Assembly: GCA_007135895.1 (NCBI GenBank)
Contig: SLHZ01000160.1
Coordinates: 1-9,141 of the forward strand
Direction: 5' to 3'
Length of the DNA stretch: 9,141 nt
Source: Balneolales bacterium
GTDB lineage: Bacteria; Bacteroidota; Rhodothermia; Balneolales; Natronogracilivirgulaceae
Shown here one piece after another: positions 1 to 5,909 of this stretch; the first letter of the stretch is position 1, and each line of letters begins with the position of its first letter. Both the position numbers and the translations under genes were made by a program. The notes under the pieces were generated by a model. That model was not told the origin of the DNA. It searched no databases and saw only the letters and a list, made by a program, of their open reading frames with translations.

Positions 1-59
1 GTCCATGACGTTTTTAATTATGTCCTGTGTGACAGGTCAATGGTCATGGACATATCATG
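1..59. repeat. Left-edge repeat, copy 1 (nested hairpin)
   Basis: Bases 1-53 are identical to bases 97-149, and the match continues to base 59 with one mismatch at base 54. The copy has perfect 9-bp outer arms, GTCCATGAC (1-9) and GTCATGGAC (43-51). Inside them lies a small hairpin, CCTGT-GTG-ACAGG (24-36). The intervening bases are AT-rich. The copy starts at the window edge, so more units may lie upstream. I see no coding role. It could be a dispersed palindromic intergenic element, a protein-binding site or a structured RNA; the sequence alone does not decide. Confidence 0.85.
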
Positions 60-96
60 TGTTTAAGAAATTTGGATTCACAAGGTCACATAGAAT

Positions 97-155
97 GTCC
101 ATGACGTTTTTAATTATGTCCTGTGTGACAGGTCAATGGTCATGGACATTTCATG
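97..155. repeat. Left-edge repeat, copy 2 (nested hairpin)
   Basis: This is the second copy of the element at 1-59, offset by exactly 96 bp and separated from it by 37 unrelated bases. Here the outer inverted repeat is longer, 12 bp perfect: AATGTCCATGAC (94-105) against GTCATGGACATT (139-150). The inner hairpin CCTGT-GTG-ACAGG is at 120-132. The near-perfect identity against otherwise unrelated flanks suggests either recent duplication or selection on the whole unit. Confidence 0.85.
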
Positions 156-293
156 ATTGCAGTTGGTCTGCCAGGTTGTAGATTAGGGTCGAGATTTCTG
201 TTTCAGATTCATTAAATTGCAATCCTCAGATACTGCAATTTACGGAACTCCCGGATAAACCGTTTCCCGAACACTAACATTAATAAACGAAAT
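156..293. other. Non-coding leader region before the first gene
   Basis: No convincing gene lies between the repeats and the ATG at 294. The stretch is visibly AT-richer than the genes. It presumably carries the promoter of the two-gene unit that follows, but I cannot point to a convincing -35/-10 pair or a Bacteroidota-type -7 element. The only clear structure is the inverted repeat at 213-242. Confidence 0.5.
213..242. promoter_or_regulatory. 9-bp inverted repeat, possible operator or leader hairpin
   Basis: TAAATTGCA (213-221) and TGCAATTTA (234-242) are perfect reverse complements separated by 12 bp. The two half-sites are centred 21 bp apart, about two helical turns, which fits a dimeric regulator binding one DNA face. 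The site ends 51 bp before the ATG of the Spx/YffB-type gene. It could also fold as a hairpin in the leader RNA. The assignment to regulation is inference. Confidence 0.45.
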
Positions 294-644
294 ATGCTGG
301 AAGTAATTGGCATTACCAATTGTAATACCATTAAGAAAACACGCTCCTGGCTTGAGGACCAGCAGATCGAGTTTTCTTTCCGCGATGTCAGGAAAAATCC
401 GCTTTCCCCGGACGAGCTGGCCAATCTGGTCATGAGAGCCGGTCTCGAAACCCTGGTCAACCGTCGGGGCAGGACATGGCGTATGCTTGGCCTGTCGGAC
501 AAAGAGCCTGATGACAATGAATTGTTCGAGCTGTTGCTGGAGCATCAGGCCATGATCCGGCGTCCGGTTTTTCGCAATGGAGAAGCCGTAATGGTCGGCT
601 TTGATGTGGATGCACTGCAAAGTTTTCTAGAGGAGGATATCTGA
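294..644 (+). CDS. Spx/YffB (ArsC-like) family protein
   Basis: This 116-residue protein belongs to the ArsC/Spx/MgsR thioredoxin-fold family and is closest in pattern to E. coli YffB. Family marks are the N-terminal strand and active-site loop GITNCNTIKKTRSWL (6-20) with Cys10, the segment LVNRRGRTWR (54-63), the IKRP-like element MIRRPVF (87-93) and a C-terminal VGF (101-103). Cys10 is the only cysteine, so it has neither the CXXC redox switch of Bacillus Spx nor a second cysteine for classical arsenate reduction. Length is typical. The family's function is poorly defined: some members bind RNA polymerase, others may reduce thiols. The ATG at 294 follows an A-rich stretch without a clear Shine-Dalgarno. 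The stop overlaps the next start by 1 nt, so the two genes are probably co-transcribed. Calling it arsenate reductase would over-reach. Confidence 0.88.
   Translation: MLEVIGITNCNTIKKTRSWLEDQQIEFSFRDVRKNPLSPDELANLVMRAGLETLVNRRGRTWRMLGLSDKEPDDNELFELLLEHQAMIRRPVFRNGEAVMVGFDVDALQSFLEEDI
630..636 (+). promoter_or_regulatory. Ribosome binding site of the DUF3108 gene
   Basis: GAGGAGG lies inside the last codons of the upstream gene, 7 nt before the ATG at 644. It is a strong canonical Shine-Dalgarno and fixes the start of the following gene. It also shows that this genome uses Shine-Dalgarno sites, although several other starts here lack one. Confidence 0.8.
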
Positions 645-1525
645 TGCATCGTGCCGTCGGGTGCAGACTCTTCTCCCTTTCCGGATCTCTTGTCTTTCTT
701 TTTGTGTGCTGGCTGTCGTGGATATTCTTCATTCCGGGGACCGGGATGGCAGATCCATCGGAAATGAGTCCGGCCCGGGGCGAAAAGAGCACCTTTGAAG
801 CCCCTGACCGCCTGAAAGGTCCGCCCGATGTGGCAACACTGCAGTCGCTGCGTGAGCGATTCACCTTTGAGGTGACCTGGGGCTTTCTGCGTATTGGAAC
901 CGTACATGTTTATATCCGGGGGGACACCCTTTATCGTGATACTCCGGCGGTGCATCTTGTGGCCGAGATGATTTCCAACCGTCGCATTCCCCTCGTCGGC
1001 TACAAGGAGGTACATTACCACACCTTCAAGGCTTATAATGAAGAGCTTCCCTATGGTCTTTTATTCTGGCAGAACTCCCTGCACCGGGATATGATGCGGC
1101 GGTATGTCTTTGATTTTGATTACGGGGCCGGATATGCTTATGGTTTTGAGGAAGGGGAATTGCTCGACACGCTATTGCTTGATGAACCGGCCGATGGCGG
1201 ACCTGCTGTGATGTATTATGCACGGCTCTTTGCCGGCACGGATGCGCAAACCCGGTATCCGATTTACATCGACCGTGAAAAGGCCGAGATATTCATGGAT
1301 TTTTCAAGCCGGCCGGAGGTCTATGAGTCCCCTGCTTTTCCGGGAGAAACGATCAGGGCATATACCATGAAAGGCCAGGCCGATTTTGACGGTCCGTTTG
1401 GTTTTTCCGGCCAGTTCAACGCGTGGTTCCGGGATGACGAGCTCAGAATACCCCTGGAGGCGAGAGTCAGCATATGGATCGGCAGTGTGAGGATCCGGCT
1501 GACAGACTATGATCGCCTGCAATAA
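644..1525 (+). CDS. Exported DUF3108 domain protein
   Basis: This 293-residue protein has an N-terminal signal: a basic start, then a hydrophobic stretch at about 10-31 and a plausible signal peptidase I site after GMA (Ala36). It is therefore probably periplasmic, or tethered if the signal is not cleaved. The mature part resembles DUF3108, a beta-rich family common in Gram-negative bacteria. The domain opens with FTFEVTWGFLRIGTVHVYI (73-91) and closes with the typical WFRDDELRIPLEARVSIWIGS (261-281) and the terminal strand VRIRLTDYDRL. The biochemical role of DUF3108 is not established, and some members are suspected envelope or lipid-related proteins. A strong GAGGAGG site and a 1-nt overlap (TGATG) with the upstream gene support this start and co-expression. 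It is directly followed by the 33-bp repeat array. Confidence 0.85.
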   Translation: MHRAVGCRLFSLSGSLVFLFVCWLSWIFFIPGTGMADPSEMSPARGEKSTFEAPDRLKGPPDVATLQSLRERFTFEVTWGFLRIGTVHVYIRGDTLYRDTPAVHLVAEMISNRRIPLVGYKEVHYHTFKAYNEELPYGLLFWQNSLHRDMMRRYVFDFDYGAGYAYGFEEGELLDTLLLDEPADGGPAVMYYARLFAGTDAQTRYPIYIDREKAEIFMDFSSRPEVYESPAFPGETIRAYTMKGQADFDGPFGFSGQFNAWFRDDELRIPLEARVSIWIGSVRIRLTDYDRLQ

Positions 1526-1528
1526 ACA

Positions 1529-1719
1529 GCCGGCGGCCGGGCCGCTGTAAAGCGTTGCTCCGGCAGGTGCCGGGTCGCTGTAAAGCACTGCTCCGGCATG
1601 TGCCGGGTTGCTAGAGAATACCGTTCCGGCATGTGCCGGGTCACTGTAAAACACTGCTCCGGCAGGTGCCGGGTCGCTGTGAAAACCCGTTCCGGCAGGT
1701 GCCGGGCGGGAATAACCGT
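1529..1719. repeat. Array of ~33-bp repeats, each with a palindrome
   Basis: Six units begin at 1529, 1559, 1592, 1625, 1658 and 1691. The four central units are exactly 33 bp, the first is 30 bp and the last about 29 bp. Each begins with a palindrome, CCGGCA-GG-TGCCGG or CCGGCA-TG-TGCCGG, usually followed by TCGCTGTAAA-like sequence and a variable tail. The first unit carries a shortened but still symmetric version, CCGGC-G-GCCGG. The array starts 3 bp after the stop of the DUF3108 gene and ends 23 bp before the dut start. As RNA it would form a row of hairpins; as DNA the palindromes recur about every three helical turns. No T-tract follows, so it is not a standard intrinsic terminator. Its function is unknown. 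Confidence 0.9.
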
Positions 1720-1725
1720 TAACGG
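1716..1725. promoter_or_regulatory. 10-bp perfect palindrome upstream of dut
   Basis: CCGTTAACGG is a perfect palindrome that overlaps the end of the last repeat unit and lies 17 bp before the dut ATG. It may be an operator, or it may be chance. No confident promoter elements are visible beside it. Confidence 0.3.
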
Positions 1726-1742
1726 ACGAAACGAATATATCA

Positions 1743-2192
1743 ATGCCCACACAGATATCTGTCAGACAACTGACCCACGCACTGGACCTGGAACCGCCTG
1801 CCTATGCCACGGACGAGGCGGCCGGAATGGACCTGCGTGCCGCTCTCCGGGAATCCATCACCCTGAAACCGGGAGAACGTAAACTCGTCCCGACCGGTCT
1901 CGAAGTAGCCCTGCCTCCGGGATTTGAGGCGCAGATCCGGCCACGCAGCGGGTTGGCACTGCGCCATGGAATCACCTTGCTGAACACACCGGGCACCATC
2001 GACTCTGATTACCGGGGCGAAGTGAAAGTACTGGTTGTCAACCTGGGCAGCGAACCGTTCGAAATACATCACGGCGACCGTATTGCCCAGATGGTTGTGG
2101 CACCGGTAAGCCGCGTTCAGGTGCTTCTTGTCCCGGATTTACCGGACTCGGAGCGAGGTGACGGTGGATTCGGAAGTACGGGCCGAAGTTGA
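1743..2192 (+). CDS. dut: dUTP diphosphatase (dUTPase)
   Basis: This trimeric-type dUTPase hydrolyses dUTP to dUMP and pyrophosphate, keeping uracil out of DNA and supplying dUMP for thymidylate synthesis in the cytoplasm. All five family motifs are present in its 149 residues: motif 1 AAGMDLRA (26-33), motif 2 RPRSGL (66-71), motif 3 GTIDSDYRGE (84-93), motif 4 GDRIAQ (111-116) and the glycine-rich C-terminal motif 5 RGDGGFGSTG (138-147). In motif 3, Asp87 and Tyr90 match the catalytic aspartate and uracil-stacking tyrosine. Length is normal. An in-frame TAA at 1713-1715 with no other usual start codon before 1743 makes this ATG the only good choice, although its Shine-Dalgarno is weak. The stop overlaps the MFS start by 4 nt. 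Confidence 0.97.
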   Translation: MPTQISVRQLTHALDLEPPAYATDEAAGMDLRAALRESITLKPGERKLVPTGLEVALPPGFEAQIRPRSGLALRHGITLLNTPGTIDSDYRGEVKVLVVNLGSEPFEIHHGDRIAQMVVAPVSRVQVLLVPDLPDSERGDGGFGSTGRS

Positions 2193-3463
2193 AACGTCTG
2201 CGTCCATATCTCGATGTGCTGCGCCATAACCATCAATTCCGGCGTGTATGGCTCAGTCAGATCATCTCGAATTTTGGAGACTGGTTTGCCGTTCTTGCCA
2301 TTTACTCCATCGTCATTCAGTATTCGGAATCGGAGTTTCTGCTGGGTCTGGTCATCGTCATCAAGTTCCTCTCTTTTGCGGCGGCTTCGCCTTTTGCCGG
2401 TTATGTGGCGGATCGTTTCGACCGGCGGACCCTGATGATTCTTTGCGACTTCGGACGTGGCGGCGTGGTATTGTGTTTCCTGCTTGTCCGCGACCCCTCC
2501 ATGCTGTGGCTGGTCTATTTTCTGACGGCCATGCAGATGGCTTTTGCCGCTGTTTTCGAACCGGCCAAGCAGGCTTCCATCCCCAACATCACCGCCGGCG
2601 ATGAACTGGTCAAAGCCAATATCATCTCCAATCTGTCCTGGAGCATCATCTTTACCACGGGAATGGGTATTGGCGGTCTGGTTACGGCCTGGCTTGGAAC
2701 CGATGCCGTTTTTATCATTAATGGCACCGGTTACATCCTCTCCACCTGGTTTATCTTCCGGGCCACGATTCCCCATACGCGTGATGCCGTCACGATGGAT
2801 TCCCTGAGAAATCCGGTCAGAGGTATCGCCGACGGCTACCGGTTTCTTTTTTCGAACCCCCATATCCTGCGACCCGCCATGGCGAAAGGCACTATTACGT
2901 TTTTTCTGGGGGCATTGGTCTATCTGCTGATCCTGGTTTCTGAGGATATCCTGCTGATGGGCAGTATCGGTTTGGGTCTGCTTTATGCCGGACGGGGCTT
3001 TGGCACGGCGGTTGGACCGGTGCTGGTCAGACGCTATGTAACCGATGAACGCAAATGGGTCACCATGATGGGAGTGGTCATGATATCGGCGGGTTCGTTT
3101 TATATGATCCTGGGTTTTCAGCAGACGGTAGTATGGATGGTGCTGCTGGTCTTTCTGGCACACTGCGGATCGGGTGCCAACTGGGTCATGAGCACCGTTT
3201 TGCTCCAGAAGAGGTCACCCGATGCTTTCCGCGGACGCATTTTCAGTTCGGAATGGCTTCTTTTTACAATGACCCATGCTTTATCGGTGACCATGGCCTC
3301 GTTTATCATGGAGATGGGCTGGCTGGAACTGCGTCAGGCCATATGGCTTTATGCGGCCTGCCTCATGGGTGCCGGAGTGATATGGATCATGACGGTGGCA
3401 CGCTCTGAAGCCCGCCAGCGAACGGAAATCCCGCCGGTCTTAGAACCGCAGACTCATTCGTAA
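2189..3463 (+). CDS. MFS transporter, EntS/MFS_3-type exporter
   Basis: This 424-residue inner-membrane protein of the major facilitator superfamily probably drives proton-coupled efflux; the substrate cannot be read from sequence. Hydrophobic segments cover most of its length, consistent with about 12 helices. The loop between helices 2 and 3 carries MFS motif A, AGYVADRFDRRTLM (70-83). The segment VFEPAKQASIPNI (122-134) and the later PDAFRGRIF (344-352) are typical of the branch with EntS-like exporters and other permeases assigned to MFS_3. A long central loop (about 190-230) separates the two halves. The start is TTG at 2189, overlapping the dut stop as TTGA, so translation is probably coupled to dut. 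The first residues MKRLRPYLDVLRHNHQFRRVW match the usual short cytoplasmic N-terminus. It ends 3 bp from the convergent proC stop. Confidence 0.88.
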   Translation: MKRLRPYLDVLRHNHQFRRVWLSQIISNFGDWFAVLAIYSIVIQYSESEFLLGLVIVIKFLSFAAASPFAGYVADRFDRRTLMILCDFGRGGVVLCFLLVRDPSMLWLVYFLTAMQMAFAAVFEPAKQASIPNITAGDELVKANIISNLSWSIIFTTGMGIGGLVTAWLGTDAVFIINGTGYILSTWFIFRATIPHTRDAVTMDSLRNPVRGIADGYRFLFSNPHILRPAMAKGTITFFLGALVYLLILVSEDILLMGSIGLGLLYAGRGFGTAVGPVLVRRYVTDERKWVTMMGVVMISAGSFYMILGFQQTVVWMVLLVFLAHCGSGANWVMSTVLLQKRSPDAFRGRIFSSEWLLFTMTHALSVTMASFIMEMGWLELRQAIWLYAACLMGAGVIWIMTVARSEARQRTEIPPVLEPQTHS

Positions 3464-3466
3464 AAC

Positions 3467-4282
3467 TCACTCGTACCCCAGTACTTTGGCGCGTCTTGCG
3501 GTTTCGTCCACCGCTTTAATCATGGTTACGCGGAGGCCTCCTTCTTCGAGCTTGAGCAGTCCGTCGATGGTACAGCCGGCCGGTGTGGTGACATGATCCT
3601 TCAGGATGGCGGGGTGCTGACCGGTTTCGGCCACCATGCGGGCGGCACCGAGACAGGCCTGGGCCACCAGGGCCGTTGATACATCGCGCGGGAGTCCGCA
3701 CTTGACGCCTCCTTCGGCCAGCGCTTCGATTACTACGTAGATGAAGGCCGGACCGCTGGCACTCAGACCGGTGACCGTATCGAAATACTTCTCGTCGAGC
3801 ACCATGGTTTTTCCAACGGCATCGAACAGTTCGGTGGCCAGCCGGATATGCTCTCCGTTGGTCTCGCTGCTGCTGGCCAGGACCGTCATCCCGGCCCCGA
3901 TCTCCGAGGGGGTGTTGGGCATGGCGCGTATCACGGGCAGAGGCTGTCCGACGGCCTTCTGAAGCTGCGCGAGGGTCACACCGGCCATGATGGAGATGAC
4001 CAGCTGATCGGGACGAAGGACCTCCCGGATACCGGCTATGACCGCCTGTGCCATCTGCGGTTTGATGCAGAGCAGGATGATGTCGGCGTCGCGAACGCCC
4101 TCCTGGTTGTCGGTCGAACCGGAGACCCCGAACCGTTCCGTCATGTGCCGGACCCGGACGGAGCGCCGGGCCGTGACATAGATCTGTTTTTTTGTAAGGG
4201 TGCCGGTCCCCAGGAGACGGGTAACCAGGGTTTCGCCCATTTTACCGGCGCCAATGATGGTGATTTTTTTCTTTTTCAGCAT
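3467..4282 (-). CDS. proC: Pyrroline-5-carboxylate reductase
   Basis: ProC reduces 1-pyrroline-5-carboxylate to L-proline with NAD(P)H, the last step of proline synthesis, in the cytoplasm. The 271 residues are the usual length. The N-terminal Rossmann fold shows IIGAGKMGETL (9-19), followed by ILLCIKPQ (69-76) and the characteristic RAMPNTP (119-125). The C-terminal dimerisation domain carries SASGPAFIYVVIEALAEGG (174-192) and the active-site signature VTTPAGCTIDGL (231-242). The ATG overlaps the leuB stop by 7 nt (ATGCTGA) and no good Shine-Dalgarno precedes it, so translation is probably coupled to leuB. It is the last gene of the branched-chain operon, an unusual place for a proline gene. 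Confidence 0.97.
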   Translation of the reverse strand: MLKKKKITIIGAGKMGETLVTRLLGTGTLTKKQIYVTARRSVRVRHMTERFGVSGSTDNQEGVRDADIILLCIKPQMAQAVIAGIREVLRPDQLVISIMAGVTLAQLQKAVGQPLPVIRAMPNTPSEIGAGMTVLASSSETNGEHIRLATELFDAVGKTMVLDEKYFDTVTGLSASGPAFIYVVIEALAEGGVKCGLPRDVSTALVAQACLGAARMVAETGQHPAILKDHVTTPAGCTIDGLLKLEEGGLRVTMIKAVDETARRAKVLGYE

Positions 4283-5352
4283 GTTTCTGTGTTTTTAAGG
4301 ACGGCATCACCCATTTCCCGGGTGGATAAAACCTGCCGGGCCTGCCGGCTCATATCAGCGCATCGGTATCCCTGTTCCAGAACCCTGAGAATAGCAGCTT
4401 CAATATCCGCCGCCGCCTGTTCGTGTCCGAAAGAGTAGCGGAACATAAGGGCGACCGAGGCAATGGCGGCCAGCGGATTGGCCATATCTTTGCCGGCGAT
4501 GTCGGGCGCCGATCCGTGAACGGGCTCGTACATGGCCGTGCCATCACCCAGACTGGCCGACGGCAGCATGCCAATGGATCCGGTCAGCATGGCCGCTTCA
4601 TCACTGAGGATGTCACCGAACATGTTCTCGGTCAGGATGACATCAAACTGAGCCGGGTCGCGAATCAGCTGCATCGCGCAGTTGTCCACCAGCATATGCC
4701 GGAGCTCGACATCCGGATAGTCCGCCCCGATGCGGCTCACGGTCTTGCGCCACAGCTGCGAGCTGGCCAGGATATTCGCCTTGTCGACCGAGGTGACGAT
4801 CTGGCGGCGTTGCCGGGCCGCCCGGAAAGCGGCGATGGCGATCCGTTCAATTTCCGGTGCGCTGTAGCGCAGGGTGTCCACTCCGGTTTCCTGGCCGTTT
4901 TCGACCGAAATACCCTTCGGTTGACCGAAATAGAGACCACCGGTGAGTTCACGTACCACCAGCAGATCAACACCTTCAATGACCTCCGGCCGCAGGGGAG
5001 AGGCGTCCCTGAGCGGTGGCAGTACGCGTACCGGACGCAGGTTGTTATAGAGTCCCAGTTCCTTGCGCAGGGCCAGAAGGGCTTTCTCCGGACGTATTTC
5101 CGGCGGGTGGTTGTCCCACTTCGGTCCCCCTACGGCGCCCAGGAGCACCGCATCGGCCTGCCGGCAGGAGTGGAGCACCTCATCCAGGAGAGGCACGCCA
5201 TGGGCATCAATGCTGGCACCGCCGACCGGCAGGACCCGGATCTTGAGATCAAAATGGTACCGCTCGGCAAGGTATTCCAGGATTTTGCGGGCTTCCCGGG
5301 TGACTTCGGCGCCGATACCGTCACCGGGCAGCAAAACGATATTTTTTTCCAT
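4276..5352 (-). CDS. leuB: 3-isopropylmalate dehydrogenase
   Basis: LeuB oxidises and decarboxylates (2R,3S)-3-isopropylmalate to 4-methyl-2-oxopentanoate with NAD+. In citramalate-pathway organisms it also converts beta-methylmalate to 2-oxobutyrate. The 358 residues show the beta-decarboxylating dehydrogenase pattern: LLPGDGIGAEVT (7-18), LLGAVGGPKWD (70-80), LRPVRVLP (105-112), the substrate-binding RELTGGLYFG (134-143), Lys191 in SVDKANIL, the metal-site segment NMFGDILSDEAAMLTGSIG (243-261) and the cofactor region EPVHGSAPDIAGKDMANP (276-293). GQPKG after the RELTGGLYFG loop fits LeuB rather than isocitrate dehydrogenase. The start overlaps the leuD stop by 1 nt (TGATG), and the 3' end overlaps proC by 7 nt. 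Confidence 0.98.
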   Translation of the reverse strand: MEKNIVLLPGDGIGAEVTREARKILEYLAERYHFDLKIRVLPVGGASIDAHGVPLLDEVLHSCRQADAVLLGAVGGPKWDNHPPEIRPEKALLALRKELGLYNNLRPVRVLPPLRDASPLRPEVIEGVDLLVVRELTGGLYFGQPKGISVENGQETGVDTLRYSAPEIERIAIAAFRAARQRRQIVTSVDKANILASSQLWRKTVSRIGADYPDVELRHMLVDNCAMQLIRDPAQFDVILTENMFGDILSDEAAMLTGSIGMLPSASLGDGTAMYEPVHGSAPDIAGKDMANPLAAIASVALMFRYSFGHEQAAADIEAAILRVLEQGYRCADMSRQARQVLSTREMGDAVLKNTETC

Positions 5353-5909
5353 CAGAGCATTCCGTTACGGGCAGCGTACTGGAAGATACCGCCGGCTTCC
5401 ACAATGGCGAGGACATCACCGAGTTCGTTGAGCGGATAGTTCTGTCCGGTGGTATGATTGATCAGGAGATTCTGTTCTCCGTCAATCTCGACCTCATCGC
5501 CGGTAGAAATCACGCTAGTCAGATCCTCACGGCTTTCATAGGGGATGATGAAACCGCCGTCCACGGCGTTGCGATAGAAAATACGAGCGTAGCTGGATGC
5601 CACGACGGCTTCGGCCCCGGCCACCTGCAGGGCGAAAGGCGCGTGTTCACGTGAGGAACCGCATCCGAAATTCTTACCGGCAATGATGATCTTGTAAGGT
5701 GAGGTGAAGTCATCCTCCCCGGTAAAGGGGATATGTCCACGGGGAAGTCCGGAAACCGGTTCCGGGACACCGGAGAGGGCGTATCGTCCGTAAAAGCGTC
5801 GTTCTTCGGGGTCATCGAGACTGTAGACAAGGTGTTCGGCCGGGATGATCTGATCCGTGTCGATATCGTCGCCGATGACAAAAGCCGCTCCTTTGATGGT
5901 TTTTTTCAT
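5352..5909 (-). CDS. leuD: Isopropylmalate/citramalate isomerase, small subunit
   Basis: LeuD is the swivel-domain partner of LeuC; together they move the hydroxyl of 2-isopropylmalate to give 3-isopropylmalate, and do the same with citramalate in the isoleucine route. Its 185 residues contain VIGDDIDTDQIIPAEHLV (11-28) and the substrate-loop signature NFGCGSSREHAPFAL (80-94), followed by ASSYARIFYRNAVDGG (104-119). The segment after IIPAEHLV, including FYGRYALSGVPEP, resembles the plant and Chlorobium type more than the E. coli type. The start overlaps the leuC stop as ATGA (4 nt). A G-rich stretch (GGGGG) a few bases upstream may serve as the ribosome site. The downstream leuB start overlaps its stop by 1 nt. 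Confidence 0.96.
   Translation of the reverse strand: MKKTIKGAAFVIGDDIDTDQIIPAEHLVYSLDDPEERRFYGRYALSGVPEPVSGLPRGHIPFTGEDDFTSPYKIIIAGKNFGCGSSREHAPFALQVAGAEAVVASSYARIFYRNAVDGGFIIPYESREDLTSVISTGDEVEIDGEQNLLINHTTGQNYPLNELGDVLAIVEAGGIFQYAARNGML

Noticed and set aside
1..155. CRISPR array
   Set aside because: There are only two visible units, the repeat is longer than usual for CRISPR, the nested symmetry is atypical and no cas gene is in the window.
1..293. Integron attC site or insertion-sequence end
   Set aside because: The repeats lack recognisable attC core sites, and no integrase, transposase or target-site duplication is visible.
240..1021. Overlapping minus-strand frames opposite the Spx/YffB and DUF3108 genes
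   Set aside because: They have no motifs and overlap each other and two supported plus-strand genes.
1529..1719. CRISPR array or intrinsic terminator
   Set aside because: The units are contiguous with related sequence throughout, with no unique spacers. The hairpins are not followed by a T-tract.
1598..1882. Plus-strand open frame through the repeat array into dut
   Set aside because: It is built from repeat units and then an out-of-frame reading of conserved dUTPase codons.
2117..3163. Minus-strand open frame opposite the MFS gene
   Set aside because: The translation is very polar (H/Q/D/K-rich), as expected from reading a membrane-protein gene backwards.
4423..5439. Long plus-strand open frame opposite leuB
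   Set aside because: It mirrors a conserved LeuB coding sequence, with His/Arg/Gln-rich translation and no motif.
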